Below, in pieces: positions 9,191 to 18,704 of a stretch of 21,260 nt of DNA (position 1 is the stretch's first letter; each line of letters starts with the position of its first letter). Source of the DNA: Ministeria vibrans ATCC 50519 (Eukaryota > Opisthokonta > Filasterea); NCBI GenBank assembly GCA_943704425.1, contig CALSCP010001570.1, forward strand, positions 1 through 21,260, given 5' to 3'. A model generated the notes under the pieces. It was given only the letters and a program-made list of their open reading frames with translations, ran no database searches and was not told the origin of the DNA. The position numbers were made by a program, and so were the translations under genes.

Positions 9191-10798
9191 AACTCTCTCG
9201 ATCGCTTACCTTCTTCGACGTAATCCGCAAACGCGTAGGTTCCATCGTCAAGGAAGACCAACGGATAGTACTCTTCCGAGTTAGTCGCGCGCGTGTACAT
9301 ATCGACAACTACACCACGCTGACCATTCTTGAAGAAGTCATTACTGCGCACCGCAATCACCTTTGTTGAGGGAGCAGATACATTGTGGTATGAGTACTAT
9401 CCATATGAGTGTGTGCATGGTAATCCTCCTACCTGAACCCCTACTCGCATGGTCACGCCAGGGCCCCACCGCAGACTGTTCTCGCCGGGCGCCAGTCCAT
9501 TTTCAATCTCCTCAACGTACTGATCGAACACAACGACGGGTGACGACGTCAGCTGTCGGTCCGTCACTTCCTCGTTGATGTTGTCCACGTCATGGCGGTG
9601 CGACAGCAAGTGGATCGGGCTAAACTCCCCCTTTACATAGCCCGGTCGCTCCTCAAAGGGCACCGATAGTGACTGTAGGTCGCGAATCACGCTGGGCGAC
9701 ACCAGCCCAAATCGTACATGGAGAAGAATTCTATTGAAGACCAGAAGGTAGTGAGGACCAATTAGACCAGAGTGTGAGAATGAAAAAGAAAGACAAAGGT
9801 GAATAGACGGGCGGGTGATAGGTAGTGTACCGACTGAGTTTGGGGTCGGACTGGCGAAACTGCCGACCGAGTTCGAGTTGGTCGTCAAAACAACGCTCCC
9901 ACATAGGCGACTGGAAACAGAATCCCGTAATGCGGTCGTCGGGTTCGACAGGCGGAAGCTGAAAGAAATCTCCGCTATGGAGAGAGAATGGGACATAAAA
10001 CAGAAACAGAAACAAAAACAAAAACAAGTGAGAAACAAATAATAGAGAAAGAGAAACAAAAGGACATAAAAAAGGAAGGAAAAAAGGTGAGAGACAGGTG
10101 TGTGAGTCAGTGTGTCAAGAATGAAGCTAAAACGTACCAACAAACTAGTTGGATTCCGCCAAAGGGCTTGTCGCTGTCGCGAACGATACGCGCAACACGC
10201 TCTACCACCTCAAAGAAAGCACGACTCATCATAGAGACTTCGTCAATCACCAAAATTCGACAGCTCCGCCAACGGTACTACACAGCACAATGATAGTCAA
10301 CATTAGGATACCTTTAATATAATAATACTAATGCATACCAACGAAACTGCGTTGCGGCGAACCATCTCGGCCAATTCGTACGGATCATTCGCGTGAAAGC
10401 CAAACCCTGCAAACTCGTGGAGCGTGGTGCCGCCGATAAGCCGTCCCGCATTGGAAGTCATTCCGGTCGTGTAACAGTACTCGCGAGGACACAGTCGCTG
10501 GATTTCTCGTATCACAAAGGACTTTCCGGTCCCTGCACCACCCGTAAAGTACACCGACCTTCCCTTGACCAGCACGGCACGCAGCACTGCCAGCTGACTC
10601 AGAGAGAACTTGTGTTCTGCAAAAAGACGAGTTTTGTAAATCGAAAATGCGCTCTCTCACCGCAAATCAAGCGAGCTTACGGTTGAGCGATGGATACATC
10701 GCAAACATCTCTCGGTCAAACGGTGCGGTGGCTTTCGTCTGCGGCGCTTTCGCTTCCACCAGTCTCATTGGTGTCGTCGAAAGTTCTCGAGACATCAT
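7568..10798 (-). CDS. PIF1: PIF1-family 5'-3' DNA helicase with C-terminal BRCT domain
   Basis: Superfamily 1B helicase; PIF1 proteins unwind G-quadruplexes and RNA-DNA hybrids and act at telomeres, forks and in mitochondria. Exons: 10798-10681, 10616-10339, 10277-10138, 9974-9831, 9730-9433, 9360-9210, 8883-8204, 8151-8049, 7942-7821, 7708-7568. All phases agree, giving 724 aa. After a short N-terminus comes KFSLSQLAVLRAVL, Walker A GGAGTGKS (65-72), Walker B IDEVSMM (143-149), motif III GDFFQLPPV (180-188), LTIHRAQGSTID (404-415) and motif VI QAYVALSRLR (429-438). A charged linker (EEEMTEEEREKKKKEEE) leads to a BRCT domain at ~608-680: FYVAGTLLSVSDRDLKLI, ATHMVLG, ARKYGLVVLKEEDFL, split over three exons. 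Exon 6 uses an AAG acceptor; a TAG 36 bp upstream would leave a 36-nt intron. The start is the first in-frame ATG; a three-codon uORF ATG precedes it. No mitochondrial presequence is obvious. Confidence 0.93.
9101..9188. repeat. Long (CT)n microsatellite in PIF1 intron 6
   Basis: About 88 bp of nearly pure CT on the plus strand, with one TTT interruption near 9147. Shorter CT runs flank it at about 9061-9090. It lies in the intron between PIF1 exons 6 and 7, so the pre-mRNA carries (GA)n. Such tracts are hypervariable and can form H-DNA. Confidence 0.95.
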
Positions 10799-11020
10799 AA
10801 CATTGCAAAGTGCGCCTGAGCCCCGCGCACGTCGTACAGCGCCAAGGCGCAACCTCGGACACGCAAATGTACGGAGAATTGTGAAAGTAGGCAGAAAATA
10901 TATTGATGGGGACTTATTGGGGAGTATGACTTACTAAGGAGTAAGTCATGACTCATAATCATTATAACGAATAGAATATACACTACACACTACACTATAG
11001 TAAAATTGTATACTTTCCAC
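10799..11020. promoter_or_regulatory. BLM-PIF1 intergenic region (PIF1 promoter, BLM 3' end)
   Basis: BLM and PIF1 are in tandem on the minus strand, 222 bp apart. The half near BLM is A/T-rich with direct ACTACACACTAC-type repeats (10980-11000) and probably holds the BLM 3'UTR. The half near PIF1 is GC-richer and probably holds its promoter/5'UTR. No canonical AATAAA is visible on the minus strand. Confidence 0.4.
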
Positions 11021-14000
11021 TTAAAACGTAACCCCTTTGCCGCGTCGCATCTTGTCGTGCCCTTGTGTCGGTGGAGGTGCTCGCATCAAGCCAGATGGTG
11101 AAGCCAGAGGAAGTCTGCGCGCTGCACTGGCTCCGGCTCCGGCTTCCGCACCAGTGCTTGCTCCTGCTCCCGCCCTCTTTGCTACATTTCCTCGACCACG
11201 ACCTCCTCCTCCTCCGTCAAAGCGACGCCAACTACCGCCGCGACCGCGACCGCCACGACCAAAGCCCTTGGGGAAGTGCTTGCCGGCGCTCTTGACCACA
11301 TCAGTGCGCGCTCGCTTGGCCACGGGCGCACCCGACTCGTCATCGTCATTGTCCTCATCAATCGCATCATCATGACCGTGACTTTGTGCGTGTACACGCT
11401 TCTGAGCACCTGTAATGGCCGCATGACGACGCAACACCTCCAACATGTCGTCACCAAACCGCTCCCGTTTCGCCTCGGTCACGCCCACAACGCTGCAGAG
11501 TGCCTCGTCGTCCGTGGGCAGCACAGTCGCCATTTTGACCAATGTGGCGCGCGGGAAAACGTGTTCGGCACGAAAACCAGCGTGCCCTTTCTCACGCTCA
11601 CCCGCAGCAATACTCTCGCACAAAGCCTGTAGCTCGCTGAGACACTGTTGTGGCGACCCCGAGCGCACTGGACTCGTGCCCGACACGTTCAAGCTTTTGC
11701 TGCTGCCGCGACCACCAGCTGTCTTTTTCTTGGCAAAGTCCGCATATACTTGTTTGTGACCACTCAAGAGCTTAGCGGATTCAGAACCATAGCCATCGAC
11801 ACACCCCACGACTCCGCCATAGACATTCATCATGACGTGCTCCTGCAGGAAATCCTCTGCGACGAGCTGATGTGCCAGACGTTCCAACTCGTCCTTGGTG
11901 TACGCTGAGCCCTTGCCGTGTCCCGCCAGCGTCCCGTGTCCGTTATCCGCAATCTTCTTGTTGTTGTACCCCTTAAACACCTGTGTCAAGTAGTCGACCG
12001 TGAGATTGTCGCGCTTGTTGCCATGTCGCATCTGGCCGGCGTCGCGCACCAGCTGCACAAACTCGCGGGCGAGCGCCGTCACGTCGCGCTTCTCCACCTC
12101 AACCCCCGACTCGCAGCAGTCGCACATGTTGTTGCAGCGCTGCACGTCAAACGACTCGCCAAAGTAGTGCAAGACGGATACGCGACGGCAGTGCATGGTG
12201 TCTGTGCAAAACGTCACCATGCGCCGCAGATTCGACAGTTGGTTCGCCTTGGTCTCAGGACTACCCGACTCGGAGTCCTCGATGAGCGCGCGTACCCGTC
12301 GGTAGTCGCCTTGCGAAAAGTACAAGATGCATTTGGCCGGCTCGCCGTCACGACCCGCTCGGCCCGTCTCCTGGTAGTAGCCCTCGAGGCTCTTGGGCAC
12401 CGAGTTGTGCACGACAAAGCGCACGTCGGCCTTGTCGATGCCCATGCCAAATGCAATGGTGGCGCAAATGACCTGCACACGACGCGAAATCCATCGTTGC
12501 TGTACCTGCGCACGTACCGTGGCGTCCAAACCCGCGTGGTACTGTTCGGCCGAGACGCCCAACGACACAAGTTTGGCGGCGAGTGTCTCGCAGTCACGCC
12601 GCGACAAACAATAGACAATGCCGCTCTGGCCGGGGTAGTCGGTGCGCGCCAGCTTAGCAATATCCTCGAGCGCCTTGTTGGACTTTTTGCGCACTTCGTA
12701 GTAAAGGTTGGGACGATTAAAACTCGAGCGAAACACCGTGTGACAGTTGGGGTCGAAGAGGAGCTGTGAAATGATGTCGTTCTGGACGGTCGCCGTGGCA
12801 GTGGCAGTGAGCGCAATGATGGGCACGCCTGGCAACTGCCGTCGCAGTGTTTTTCCCACAAGGACGTAGTCGGGTCGAAAGTCGTGGCCCCACTGACTGA
12901 CGCAGTGTGCCTCGTCGACCACAAAACGACAGAGAAGATTGCGTGCGTTGAGAGTCTTGAGCATTTGCATGAGCTGCGGGCTCTTGGTGACCTTTTCGGG
13001 CGTAACATACACCAGTTTGATCGTCTGCGATTCGGCCGGCTGCGACAGCACCATGCGAATGCGCTCGTTAATGGTAGCGGCATCCTGATCACCACAGAGC
13101 GACAGTGCCCCAATACGCTGAGCTGTCAAGTGTAGCACCTGGTCCTGGACGAGCGAGAGCAGTGGCGAAATGACCACGGTAAGACCACGACTAGCGACAG
13201 CCGGACACTGGTAGCACAGCGACTTGCCGCCGCCTGTAGGCATGAGCACAAGACAGTCTTCGTTGGCCATGGTGCAGTTCATCACTTCCATCTGATGTCG
13301 ACGGAACTGTTGCAATCCAAAATTCTGACGAAGCACCTTGCGCAAGAGTGGCGTATGTTGCGTCTCGGTTGCCCAGCGCTTCACTTGTGCTGTGTCCTCC
13401 AGTTCGCCATCACCATGACTGCCAGCCGCAAGCGACAGCAGTCGTTGCGGTCGCATCGGCACCTGTTCGGACGCTTTGAAATCTGCAATCCGTCGCTTCT
13501 GGGACGCATCCAACGAGCCTTGCGAGTCGAGGCCAGCCCCATACGTCTGTTGCAGCTGTTCATACGTTGGCTGCTGTGGCTGTTGATGTTGGGAGTCGGA
13601 AGGCACATTCTCAAAGAGTTGTTTCATTGCAGACTCGTCCAAGTTGTCCACAAAGTCGTCGTAGGCGTGAGACAATTGCGAGTCTACGGGAGCAGTCGAC
13701 GACACACCCTGTTGTTGTTGAGAATACTGTTCTTGGTGTTGCTGTTGCTGATGAAGCGACTCTTGTTGATGTTGAAAAGAGGATGGGAGAAGGCGCGACG
13801 AAGACGACTCGTGCGGAGTTTGGTGTTGCGTGTGGCAAAGCGGGGCAGCGGTCTTTGAAAAGTCGACGGAGACTGGAGGCAGTGCCAAACGACGGGAGGA
13901 AAACCACTCAGCAAGACTTGCGCGGGTCGCCTGCAGCATGTGATACTCTTCGACAAGGGAGAGAGCGTTGGGCGCAACAAGGCGCAGTTGTGTTGGATCG

Positions 14001-15619
14001 ACAAGGGCACAAATGTTTTGTGCGAGACTGTGCAAACGTCCACACGTGTCGATCCAATTGGCTGTGACAGCCGTGGCACTAGTGGGCGTGCCGACACGCG
14101 ACGTTGGTGCTGATTTTGGTGGGGGCGGCGATGGGTCTTGGGTGACACATTCGACAATTTCATCCACGACCTCACAAACGTCCTTGCCTTCATCACCGTC
14201 TTCGCCCACATCAAAAACGGGCGCAATGGCCGCAGCGCGTCTCAAAGGCTTCTTTGGTTCCGTCGCCGTCACCTCGTCGTCAGTTTCAAAATCGTCTTTG
14301 GACTGATGTTGTTGTCGTTGTCGTCGTCGCCGTTGTTGTTGTTGTTGTTGTTGTTGCTGTTGTTGTTGTCGACGCTTTGATGTTGAAAACACTACTGCGA
14401 TGTCCTCGTCGTCGTCGTCGTCGTCGTCGTCATCATCATCATCATCATCATCGTCGTCGTCTTCGTCAAGGTGGAGTTTGAATCGACCTTTGGCGCGCGG
14501 TTTGGGCGTCGCTCTTGTTGTCGTTGACGTTGTTGGAATGGTGGTGGTGGTGGGTTTGTTGTGGAGAGGTGTTGGTGGGACGCACGCAGGCGAATGGGAT
14601 CGATGCGGCGACACCTCGTTGTGAAGGCCTTCGCCTTCGTCGGACGACTCAGACACGACCAAATCAACCTTTTTTCTTCGTTTCGGGGGAGGCACGGGAG
14701 GAGAAGGGGTGGAAGACGACGACGACACGATGGGCTCTTGGTCAAAAAGATGGTTTGAAGACGAGTGCGAGTGGGAGACCGGTCGAGTGTTTGTCGAGGT
14801 AGAAGGAGGAAACTGAGTTTCGGCGACATAGTCGCGATCATGAGGATGCGATGAAGCCGACAGTTCTGGTTGTGGTGACATGTTCTCGTCTTGTCGACAA
14901 GTGTATTGCAAGGACGGTGATTGCTGCTGTTGCTGCGACACATTTGACTGCCGTTGAGGTTGGGACGGTTGAGTGTCGGCGACAAAGACCGATTTTGGCT
15001 TGCGTGACGGACGCTGCGATGGCTGTGACTCAGGAATACACACCGTCGTTGTCGCAGCAGTAGCAGCAGCAATAGTAGTAGTAGTGGTGGTGGTGGTGGT
15101 GGTGGTGGGTGCTAGTCTGGATGCGATGGTAAACGAGGAATAACCGAGGTCAGGGAACTTGTCCAGGGCATCGTCACTGTCACTGTCACTGTCGACGGTG
15201 GGTGGGTCGACAACGGTATCTGCCCGCTTTGCCTTGGAAAAGACGTGGTTCCCATTCTCTTCGCTGTTGCAGCTGTTGTTGAGGTGGCTGTCGGTGAAGC
15301 TGTCGTCTTCGTCGACATCGAGACGTTTCTTCGTCGTAGATTTTGGTAGTTGACCGTCGCTTGACGACGAACTGGCACCGCTCGAGGATCGAGCGACATC
15401 GTTGGGACCATCTCGACTGATTGTACTGGGTGTGCGCACAAAGAGTGCGCTTGGTGCCGAGCCTGGCGTGACAACGGTCCGAGGTGGCCGAAACGACGCG
15501 GAGGGCGTTTTGCGCGACAGCGACAGCCGTGATGGTTTGCGCAGCTGTGGACTCTTCAAGTCACCCTCACCTCTTTTGGTTAGCCCGCACCCGACCTTCG
15601 CAGACGACGAAAGAAGCAT
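11021..15619 (-). CDS. BLM: BLM/RecQ-family 3'-5' DNA helicase, single coding exon
   Basis: RecQ helicase that dissolves double Holliday junctions (with topoisomerase III and RMI proteins) and restarts forks. One uninterrupted frame of 1,532 aa (human BLM 1,417). The ATG at 15619 was chosen because it directly follows an acceptor-like GTCACAG and no upstream ATG is in frame. Residues 1-760 are disordered, with poly-Thr, a run of about 20 acidic residues (nt 14404-14469) and poly-Gln (14332-14370). The helicase core follows: [15 protein letters not shown] (motif 0), MPTGGGKS (Walker A, 793-800), DEAH (902-905), [33 protein letters not shown], and [12 protein letters not shown] (motif VI). Zinc-binding cysteines (CTDTMHCRR.., CNNMCDCC) open the RQC region (~1130-1290), then an HRDC domain (~1323-1410) and an RGG/Gly-rich C-terminus (~1450-1532). 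HRDC plus RQC favours BLM over RECQ1/5; no exonuclease argues against WRN. Confidence 0.95.
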   Translation of the reverse strand: MLLSSSAKVGCGLTKRGEGDLKSPQLRKPSRLSLSRKTPSASFRPPRTVVTPGSAPSALFVRTPSTISRDGPNDVARSSSGASSSSSDGQLPKSTTKKRLDVDEDDSFTDSHLNNSCNSEENGNHVFSKAKRADTVVDPPTVDSDSDSDDALDKFPDLGYSSFTIASRLAPTTTTTTTTTTTIAAATAATTTVCIPESQPSQRPSRKPKSVFVADTQPSQPQRQSNVSQQQQQSPSLQYTCRQDENMSPQPELSASSHPHDRDYVAETQFPPSTSTNTRPVSHSHSSSNHLFDQEPIVSSSSSTPSPPVPPPKRRKKVDLVVSESSDEGEGLHNEVSPHRSHSPACVPPTPLHNKPTTTTIPTTSTTTRATPKPRAKGRFKLHLDEDDDDDDDDDDDDDDDDDDEDIAVVFSTSKRRQQQQQQQQQQQQRRRRQRQQHQSKDDFETDDEVTATEPKKPLRRAAAIAPVFDVGEDGDEGKDVCEVVDEIVECVTQDPSPPPPKSAPTSRVGTPTSATAVTANWIDTCGRLHSLAQNICALVDPTQLRLVAPNALSLVEEYHMLQATRASLAEWFSSRRLALPPVSVDFSKTAAPLCHTQHQTPHESSSSRLLPSSFQHQQESLHQQQQHQEQYSQQQQGVSSTAPVDSQLSHAYDDFVDNLDESAMKQLFENVPSDSQHQQPQQPTYEQLQQTYGAGLDSQGSLDASQKRRIADFKASEQVPMRPQRLLSLAAGSHGDGELEDTAQVKRWATETQHTPLLRKVLRQNFGLQQFRRHQMEVMNCTMANEDCLVLMPTGGGKSLCYQCPAVASRGLTVVISPLLSLVQDQVLHLTAQRIGALSLCGDQDAATINERIRMVLSQPAESQTIKLVYVTPEKVTKSPQLMQMLKTLNARNLLCRFVVDEAHCVSQWGHDFRPDYVLVGKTLRRQLPGVPIIALTATATATVQNDIISQLLFDPNCHTVFRSSFNRPNLYYEVRKKSNKALEDIAKLARTDYPGQSGIVYCLSRRDCETLAAKLVSLGVSAEQYHAGLDATVRAQVQQRWISRRVQVICATIAFGMGIDKADVRFVVHNSVPKSLEGYYQETGRAGRDGEPAKCILYFSQGDYRRVRALIEDSESGSPETKANQLSNLRRMVTFCTDTMHCRRVSVLHYFGESFDVQRCNNMCDCCESGVEVEKRDVTALAREFVQLVRDAGQMRHGNKRDNLTVDYLTQVFKGYNNKKIADNGHGTLAGHGKGSAYTKDELERLAHQLVAEDFLQEHVMMNVYGGVVGCVDGYGSESAKLLSGHKQVYADFAKKKTAGGRGSSKSLNVSGTSPVRSGSPQQCLSELQALCESIAAGEREKGHAGFRAEHVFPRATLVKMATVLPTDDEALCSVVGVTEAKRERFGDDMLEVLRRHAAITGAQKRVHAQSHGHDDAIDEDNDDDESGAPVAKRARTDVVKSAGKHFPKGFGRGGRGRGGSWRRFDGGGGGRGRGNVAKRAGAGASTGAEAGAGASAARRLPLASPSGLMRAPPPTQGHDKMRRGKGVTF
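14332..14469 (-). repeat. Trinucleotide repeats encoding poly-Gln and poly-Asp in BLM
   Basis: Two coding triplet repeats sit close together: GTT/GTC-rich (14332-14370, Gln on the minus strand) and GTC/ATC (14404-14469, Asp). The Asp tract mixes GAC and GAT blocks, so it is partly degenerate. A further GTA/GTG tract at about 15062-15108 encodes a poly-Thr run. These are candidate length-polymorphic sites. Confidence 0.9.
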
Positions 15620-15675
15620 CTGTGACAAAAAAGGGTTAAAAAAAAATCGTGTCGAGAACAAGTTTGAATCTTCAC
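15620..15675 (-). other. BLM: Probable 5'UTR intron of BLM
   Basis: Immediately before the BLM ATG lies a 56-bp stretch with intron features: donor GAG|GTGAAG, a TTAAC branch-like word, a T-rich tract and acceptor TTTTGTCACAG. Splicing would put the ATG at the first base of exon 2. The upstream sequence in the same frame is open but has no ATG before a stop at about 15905, so the upstream exon is probably untranslated. Confidence 0.5.
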
Positions 15676-15851
15676 CTCAAACCAGCGATGGGAGCCGGAA
15701 GAGGGGATGGGGGACAGACTGGCGACTAAGGAGAGAAATAGAGACTTGAAATGAAGGGCGAAACAGCCTTTTCCACACGCGAGCCAGTCGCTGTGGCGGT
15801 TTTCAATGAAAAAAGTGAATCTCTTTAGAAAGTAGAAAAAAAAAAAATCAG

Positions 15852-15864
15852 TTTCGGCGCGAAA
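15852..15864. promoter_or_regulatory. E2F-like near-palindromic site between BLM and TK
   Basis: The plus strand reads TTTCGGCGCGAAA; the minus strand reads TTTCGCGCCGAAA, which contains TTTCGCGCC and fits the E2F consensus TTTSGCGCS exactly. A related but imperfect word, TTTCGGCGCGCAAAA, occurs at 16198-16212 in TK intron 1. BLM and TK are both S-phase genes in animals, and TK1 is a classic E2F target. Function here is inferred from sequence and position only. Confidence 0.5.
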
Positions 15865-16059
15865 TTCGAAAAGTCGCTCGATCAACCATTGAAAAGTCAA
15901 AAGTCAACTATCGGTAAAATCGTACATAAAAACTTTTACACGCGTCCACTTGTCCCCACCTATTCTTTGACGAGTGTACCCGTGCTTTGAGCTGCTCTTC
16001 CTCGCTCTCTCTCTCTTCTCTTCTCTTCTGCTCGACGACTTGTTTCTTTTTTTATTCCA

Positions 16060-17162
16060 ATGTCTTGTGTGACCGCCGCCAGCCTCACTCACATGCCGCC
16101 CGAAACGGGAATGGGCCACATTCAGGTATTACATGGGGAGGGTGGGCAGTGGCGCGCAGTACCGTGGCGCCTTTGAGCAACGTCGAACTCTGTTCAAATT
16201 TCGGCGCGCAAAAAAATTTTTTTTTGAAGGAACAGAAACGACAAATTCATTTGCGTATACGTCACTTGTGTGTGTCGCCAGTCGTCGATGCATGTCCTCA
16301 ACGATGCATGTTTTGGTGTGTGTAGGTGATTTTTGGTCCAATGTTCTCGGGAAAGACGTACGTGTGTCAGTGACTCGCGAAACCGTTAGGCTTTTAACAT
16401 TACTTTGTGTGTATGTGTGTGTGTGCGTGTGTAGGACTGAGCTCATGAGAAGGATTAAGCGATACCAGATTGCGCTTCGAGGGTGTGCTATGGTGAAGTA
16501 CCACGCTGATCAGCGCTACAGCCAGACAGGGGTTGCCAGTCACGACAAGTTCGACATTGATCATTTGCGAGACGCACTAATCAAACGTGTCCTTTTTGTC
16601 TGTAGGCAAACATTCCCTGCAATTTCTGCTCACGCACTGATGCCGTTGGTGGATGACTTATCAGAATCCAAGTATTCTGTCATTGGAATTGACGAAGGCC
16701 AATTTGTACGTGAGAGCGAGCGTCCACACGAAGAATGGCTCTTCTAACCCTTTTGTAACTATCAATTCCTTTTGTAGTTTCCGGATCTGATTGAATTCTG
16801 TGACCATATGGCCAGTATTGGCAAAACTGTTATTGTGGCTGCGCTTGACGGAACTTTCCAAAGACAGGTAGGGAGAAAACAAAGGAAAAATTAATAATTT
16901 TTTTATTATTATAATAATGCTAATAATAATTATTATTATTTTTATCTTTTTGTTTGATTGATAGCCATTTGGGAATGTGCTTCAATTGGTACCGATGGCG
17001 GAGAGTGTGGTGAAACTGAGTGCAGTGTGCATGATGTGTTGCGGCGAGGCTGCCTTCTCGAAGCGCATTGGCTCGGAGACAGCCATTGAGGTCATTGGGG
17101 GAGCCGACAAGTATGTGGCGGTGTGTCGCGCCTGCTACGACAACAAGTGCGAGTCTCCTTGA
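16060..17162 (+). CDS. TK1: Thymidine kinase, TK1 type (type II)
   Basis: Cytosolic enzyme phosphorylating thymidine to dTMP with ATP, in dTTP salvage. Exons: 16060-16125, 16326-16357, 16435-16548, 16606-16705, 16778-16867, 16965-17162 (199 aa; human TK1 234). Exon 1 starts MSCVTAAS and ends with GHIQ. The P-loop GPMFSGKT (residues 26-33) is split by intron 2, then [13 protein letters not shown]. Catalytic Glu is E101 in [17 protein letters not shown] and [13 protein letters not shown] follow. The structural zinc site is complete: C156, C159, C188, C191. The substrate-lasso end VIGGADKY is present. Intron 3 is 57 nt, in frame and stop-free (see findings). The protein stops shortly after CRACY, without the long C-terminal tail (KEN-box region) of vertebrate TK1. 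A spliced extension from AA|GTGCGA to an exon at about 17323 is possible but less likely. Confidence 0.95.
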
Positions 17163-17346
17163 ATATGAAAGCTATCTTTGTGTGCCTGTGTGTGTCTGTG
17201 TGCTTCTTCTTCTTCTTTTTTTTTTTGTGTGTATGCTCCTATTGTGTTGGATGAACGCTTCATTGACTTGAAAATTGATACCGTGCGTACGTACGTACGG
17301 CACCCATTGGCAGGCACAAGGAGATACGAGTGTTGCAAGTCCCTTT
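17163..17346. other. TK / RING-H2 convergent intergenic region
   Basis: These 184 bp lie between two convergent stops. The region contains GT-rich and TTC/T-rich tracts (17178-17230) and an alternating GTACGTACGTAC word (17287-17298). It must hold both 3'UTRs. No canonical AATAAA was seen on either strand. Confidence 0.4.
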
Positions 17347-18525
17347 TCAATCCTCAGGGAATACTGCGGTTCCGTCGAGAGGACAGTTTGGAGATGAGTC
17401 GCGCAGCCATTTCTTGATGCAGTTTGCATGGAAGACGTGCTGGCATGGCAGAGTTGTTGCCTGCTCGTCGGACAAGTAGGGTCCCAGGCAGACGGTACAT
17501 ACAATGGTAGAATCAAGCACGAGCGGATGACTGTCGGAGAGCTGTTCGCGTGTCAGCGAGTCGACCTTGTCGCTGGGCGCCGCGCGCTTTTTCACTGCCG
17601 TCTGGTCACTCAGGGCCAAAAGAAGATCATAGTCCTCGGGGATGATCTCTCGCGACTGCAATTCAATAAGCAGACGTGCCAATCGTGCGTCGACACCAAC
17701 TACTGCTTGCGCTGTGGTGGCCACAAGAGGTCGTGCTTCACGCGAGATGTTGAGTTGGTGCGGAACAAATGTCGGTTGCCGCACCGCACTTGAAGCGTAA
17801 GCGGTGACCCGTGAGGCGGCAATCGCTGCTTGAAGTTGTTCGTTCTCTTGTTGCTCGATAGAGCGGCGACTGGGCAAGGGAGCCCTGTAGTCGTACGGGT
17901 GCGAAGGTTGTGTTGGCGCAGGAGCGGGGTTCTTCCCCTTCTTCTTCTTCTTCCCCCTCTTCCCCTTTCCCTCGTTTTTCAGCTGAGCCAAGTGGAGGTT
18001 TCGTCGGAAGATTTTGCGCGGTTGAGCGCTCTCGCCGTAGTTCCAGGCTTGGGGGCGCCCGCCGCTCTTGGGCTTATGGACGCGCGGTCGACTTTGCGGA
18101 CTTGCATGGTAGTCGTCGGAAAGCCCCACCAAGCGAATCGTGGCAATGCTCAGGTCGTAGTCGTATTCGTCGTCACTGTCGTCCTCGTAGCGATCCTCGT
18201 AGTTGTTGTACGCGCCCGAAGGAACGAAATAGTCAACATTGTTTGGGTCGAGTTGATCTTGCGCAATTTCGCAAAAATCCTCATAAGAAGGCCCTGCCTC
18301 GCCGCTGGAGCGTCCATCGTGACTGTAGGTGATGTCGGAAAGTGTTTTGGTCAAGACGAGGTCCACGGTAGGCTCTGCTGCGACCGGCGGGCGTGATCGT
18401 CGACCCTTTCCTTTGCATCGGTCTTTGCGGAGCTGCTCGTTGGAATGAATCGCCAATGTTGTGCTGAAGGGATCCTCCATCAAGAGGGTGCACACACCGG
18501 GCGATGCAGGCTGAGAATCCGGCAT
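17347..18525 (-). CDS. RING-H2 zinc finger protein, probable E3 ubiquitin ligase
   Basis: Single-exon frame of 392 aa from the ATG at 18525 (MPDSQPASPG). The frame stays open upstream but into low-complexity A/T- and CT-rich DNA, so the upstream part is not counted. The N-terminal half is acidic and Tyr-rich (YEDRYEDDSDDEYDYD), the middle has a basic Lys run (GKRGKKKKKGK), and ~270-300 is helical and Gln-rich. A short conserved-looking segment, ELQSREIIPEDYDLLLALSD, precedes the C-terminal RING: CTVC, LPCQHVFHANC, IKKWLRDSSPNCPLD. This is C-x2-C...C-x-H-x2-H-x2-C...C-x2-D, a RING-H2 with Asp as the last ligand. RING-H2 proteins recruit E2 enzymes; the substrate is unknown. No transmembrane segment is credible in the counted frame. 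I cannot name an orthologue. Confidence 0.85.
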   Translation of the reverse strand: MPDSQPASPGVCTLLMEDPFSTTLAIHSNEQLRKDRCKGKGRRSRPPVAAEPTVDLVLTKTLSDITYSHDGRSSGEAGPSYEDFCEIAQDQLDPNNVDYFVPSGAYNNYEDRYEDDSDDEYDYDLSIATIRLVGLSDDYHASPQSRPRVHKPKSGGRPQAWNYGESAQPRKIFRRNLHLAQLKNEGKGKRGKKKKKGKNPAPAPTQPSHPYDYRAPLPSRRSIEQQENEQLQAAIAASRVTAYASSAVRQPTFVPHQLNISREARPLVATTAQAVVGVDARLARLLIELQSREIIPEDYDLLLALSDQTAVKKRAAPSDKVDSLTREQLSDSHPLVLDSTIVCTVCLGPYLSDEQATTLPCQHVFHANCIKKWLRDSSPNCPLDGTAVFPED

Positions 18526-18704
18526 GAGGAATATATATTTTTTCTCCTTGATGAAAAAATGAATGAATAAGAATTGATAAAAAAAATTCATACACAAAAA
18601 TGTAATAATACACTGCATCGAAAATAATAAGGATTTTGGGTTGAACTTCATTCTTTGCTTCTCTCTCTCTCTCTTTCTCTCTTTCTCTCGCCCTCCTTTG
18701 AGTC
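18526..18704. other. WDHD1 / RING-H2 intergenic region with CT tract
   Basis: These 179 bp lie between the WDHD1 stop and the RING-H2 start, both on the minus strand. They contain a CT-rich tract (about 18659-18690) and an A/T-rich block (18530-18610) next to the RING-H2 start. The region must serve as the WDHD1 3'UTR and the RING-H2 promoter. No specific site was recognised. Confidence 0.4.

Noticed and set aside
11918-12769. 283-aa plus-strand open frame within BLM
   Set aside because: It is antisense to the conserved helicase core of BLM and matches no family; it is an effect of GC-rich codon use.
15620-15661. N-terminal extension of BLM (FFFNPFLSQ) from a TTG codon
   Set aside because: No ATG supports it; the sequence has donor, branch and acceptor features of a small 5'UTR intron.
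7568-17162. Giant-virus origin of the PIF1-like helicase and thymidine kinase
   Set aside because: Both gene types occur in large DNA viruses, but these have many spliceosomal introns of the same style as their neighbours and lie among ordinary nuclear genes, with no capsid or other viral hallmark.
17150-17470. Seventh thymidine kinase exon reached from AA|GTGCGA to GGCAG at about 17322
   Set aside because: It is in frame on paper but would run antisense through the RING-H2 coding region and adds nothing like a TK tail; a stop at 17162 directly after the zinc site is simpler.
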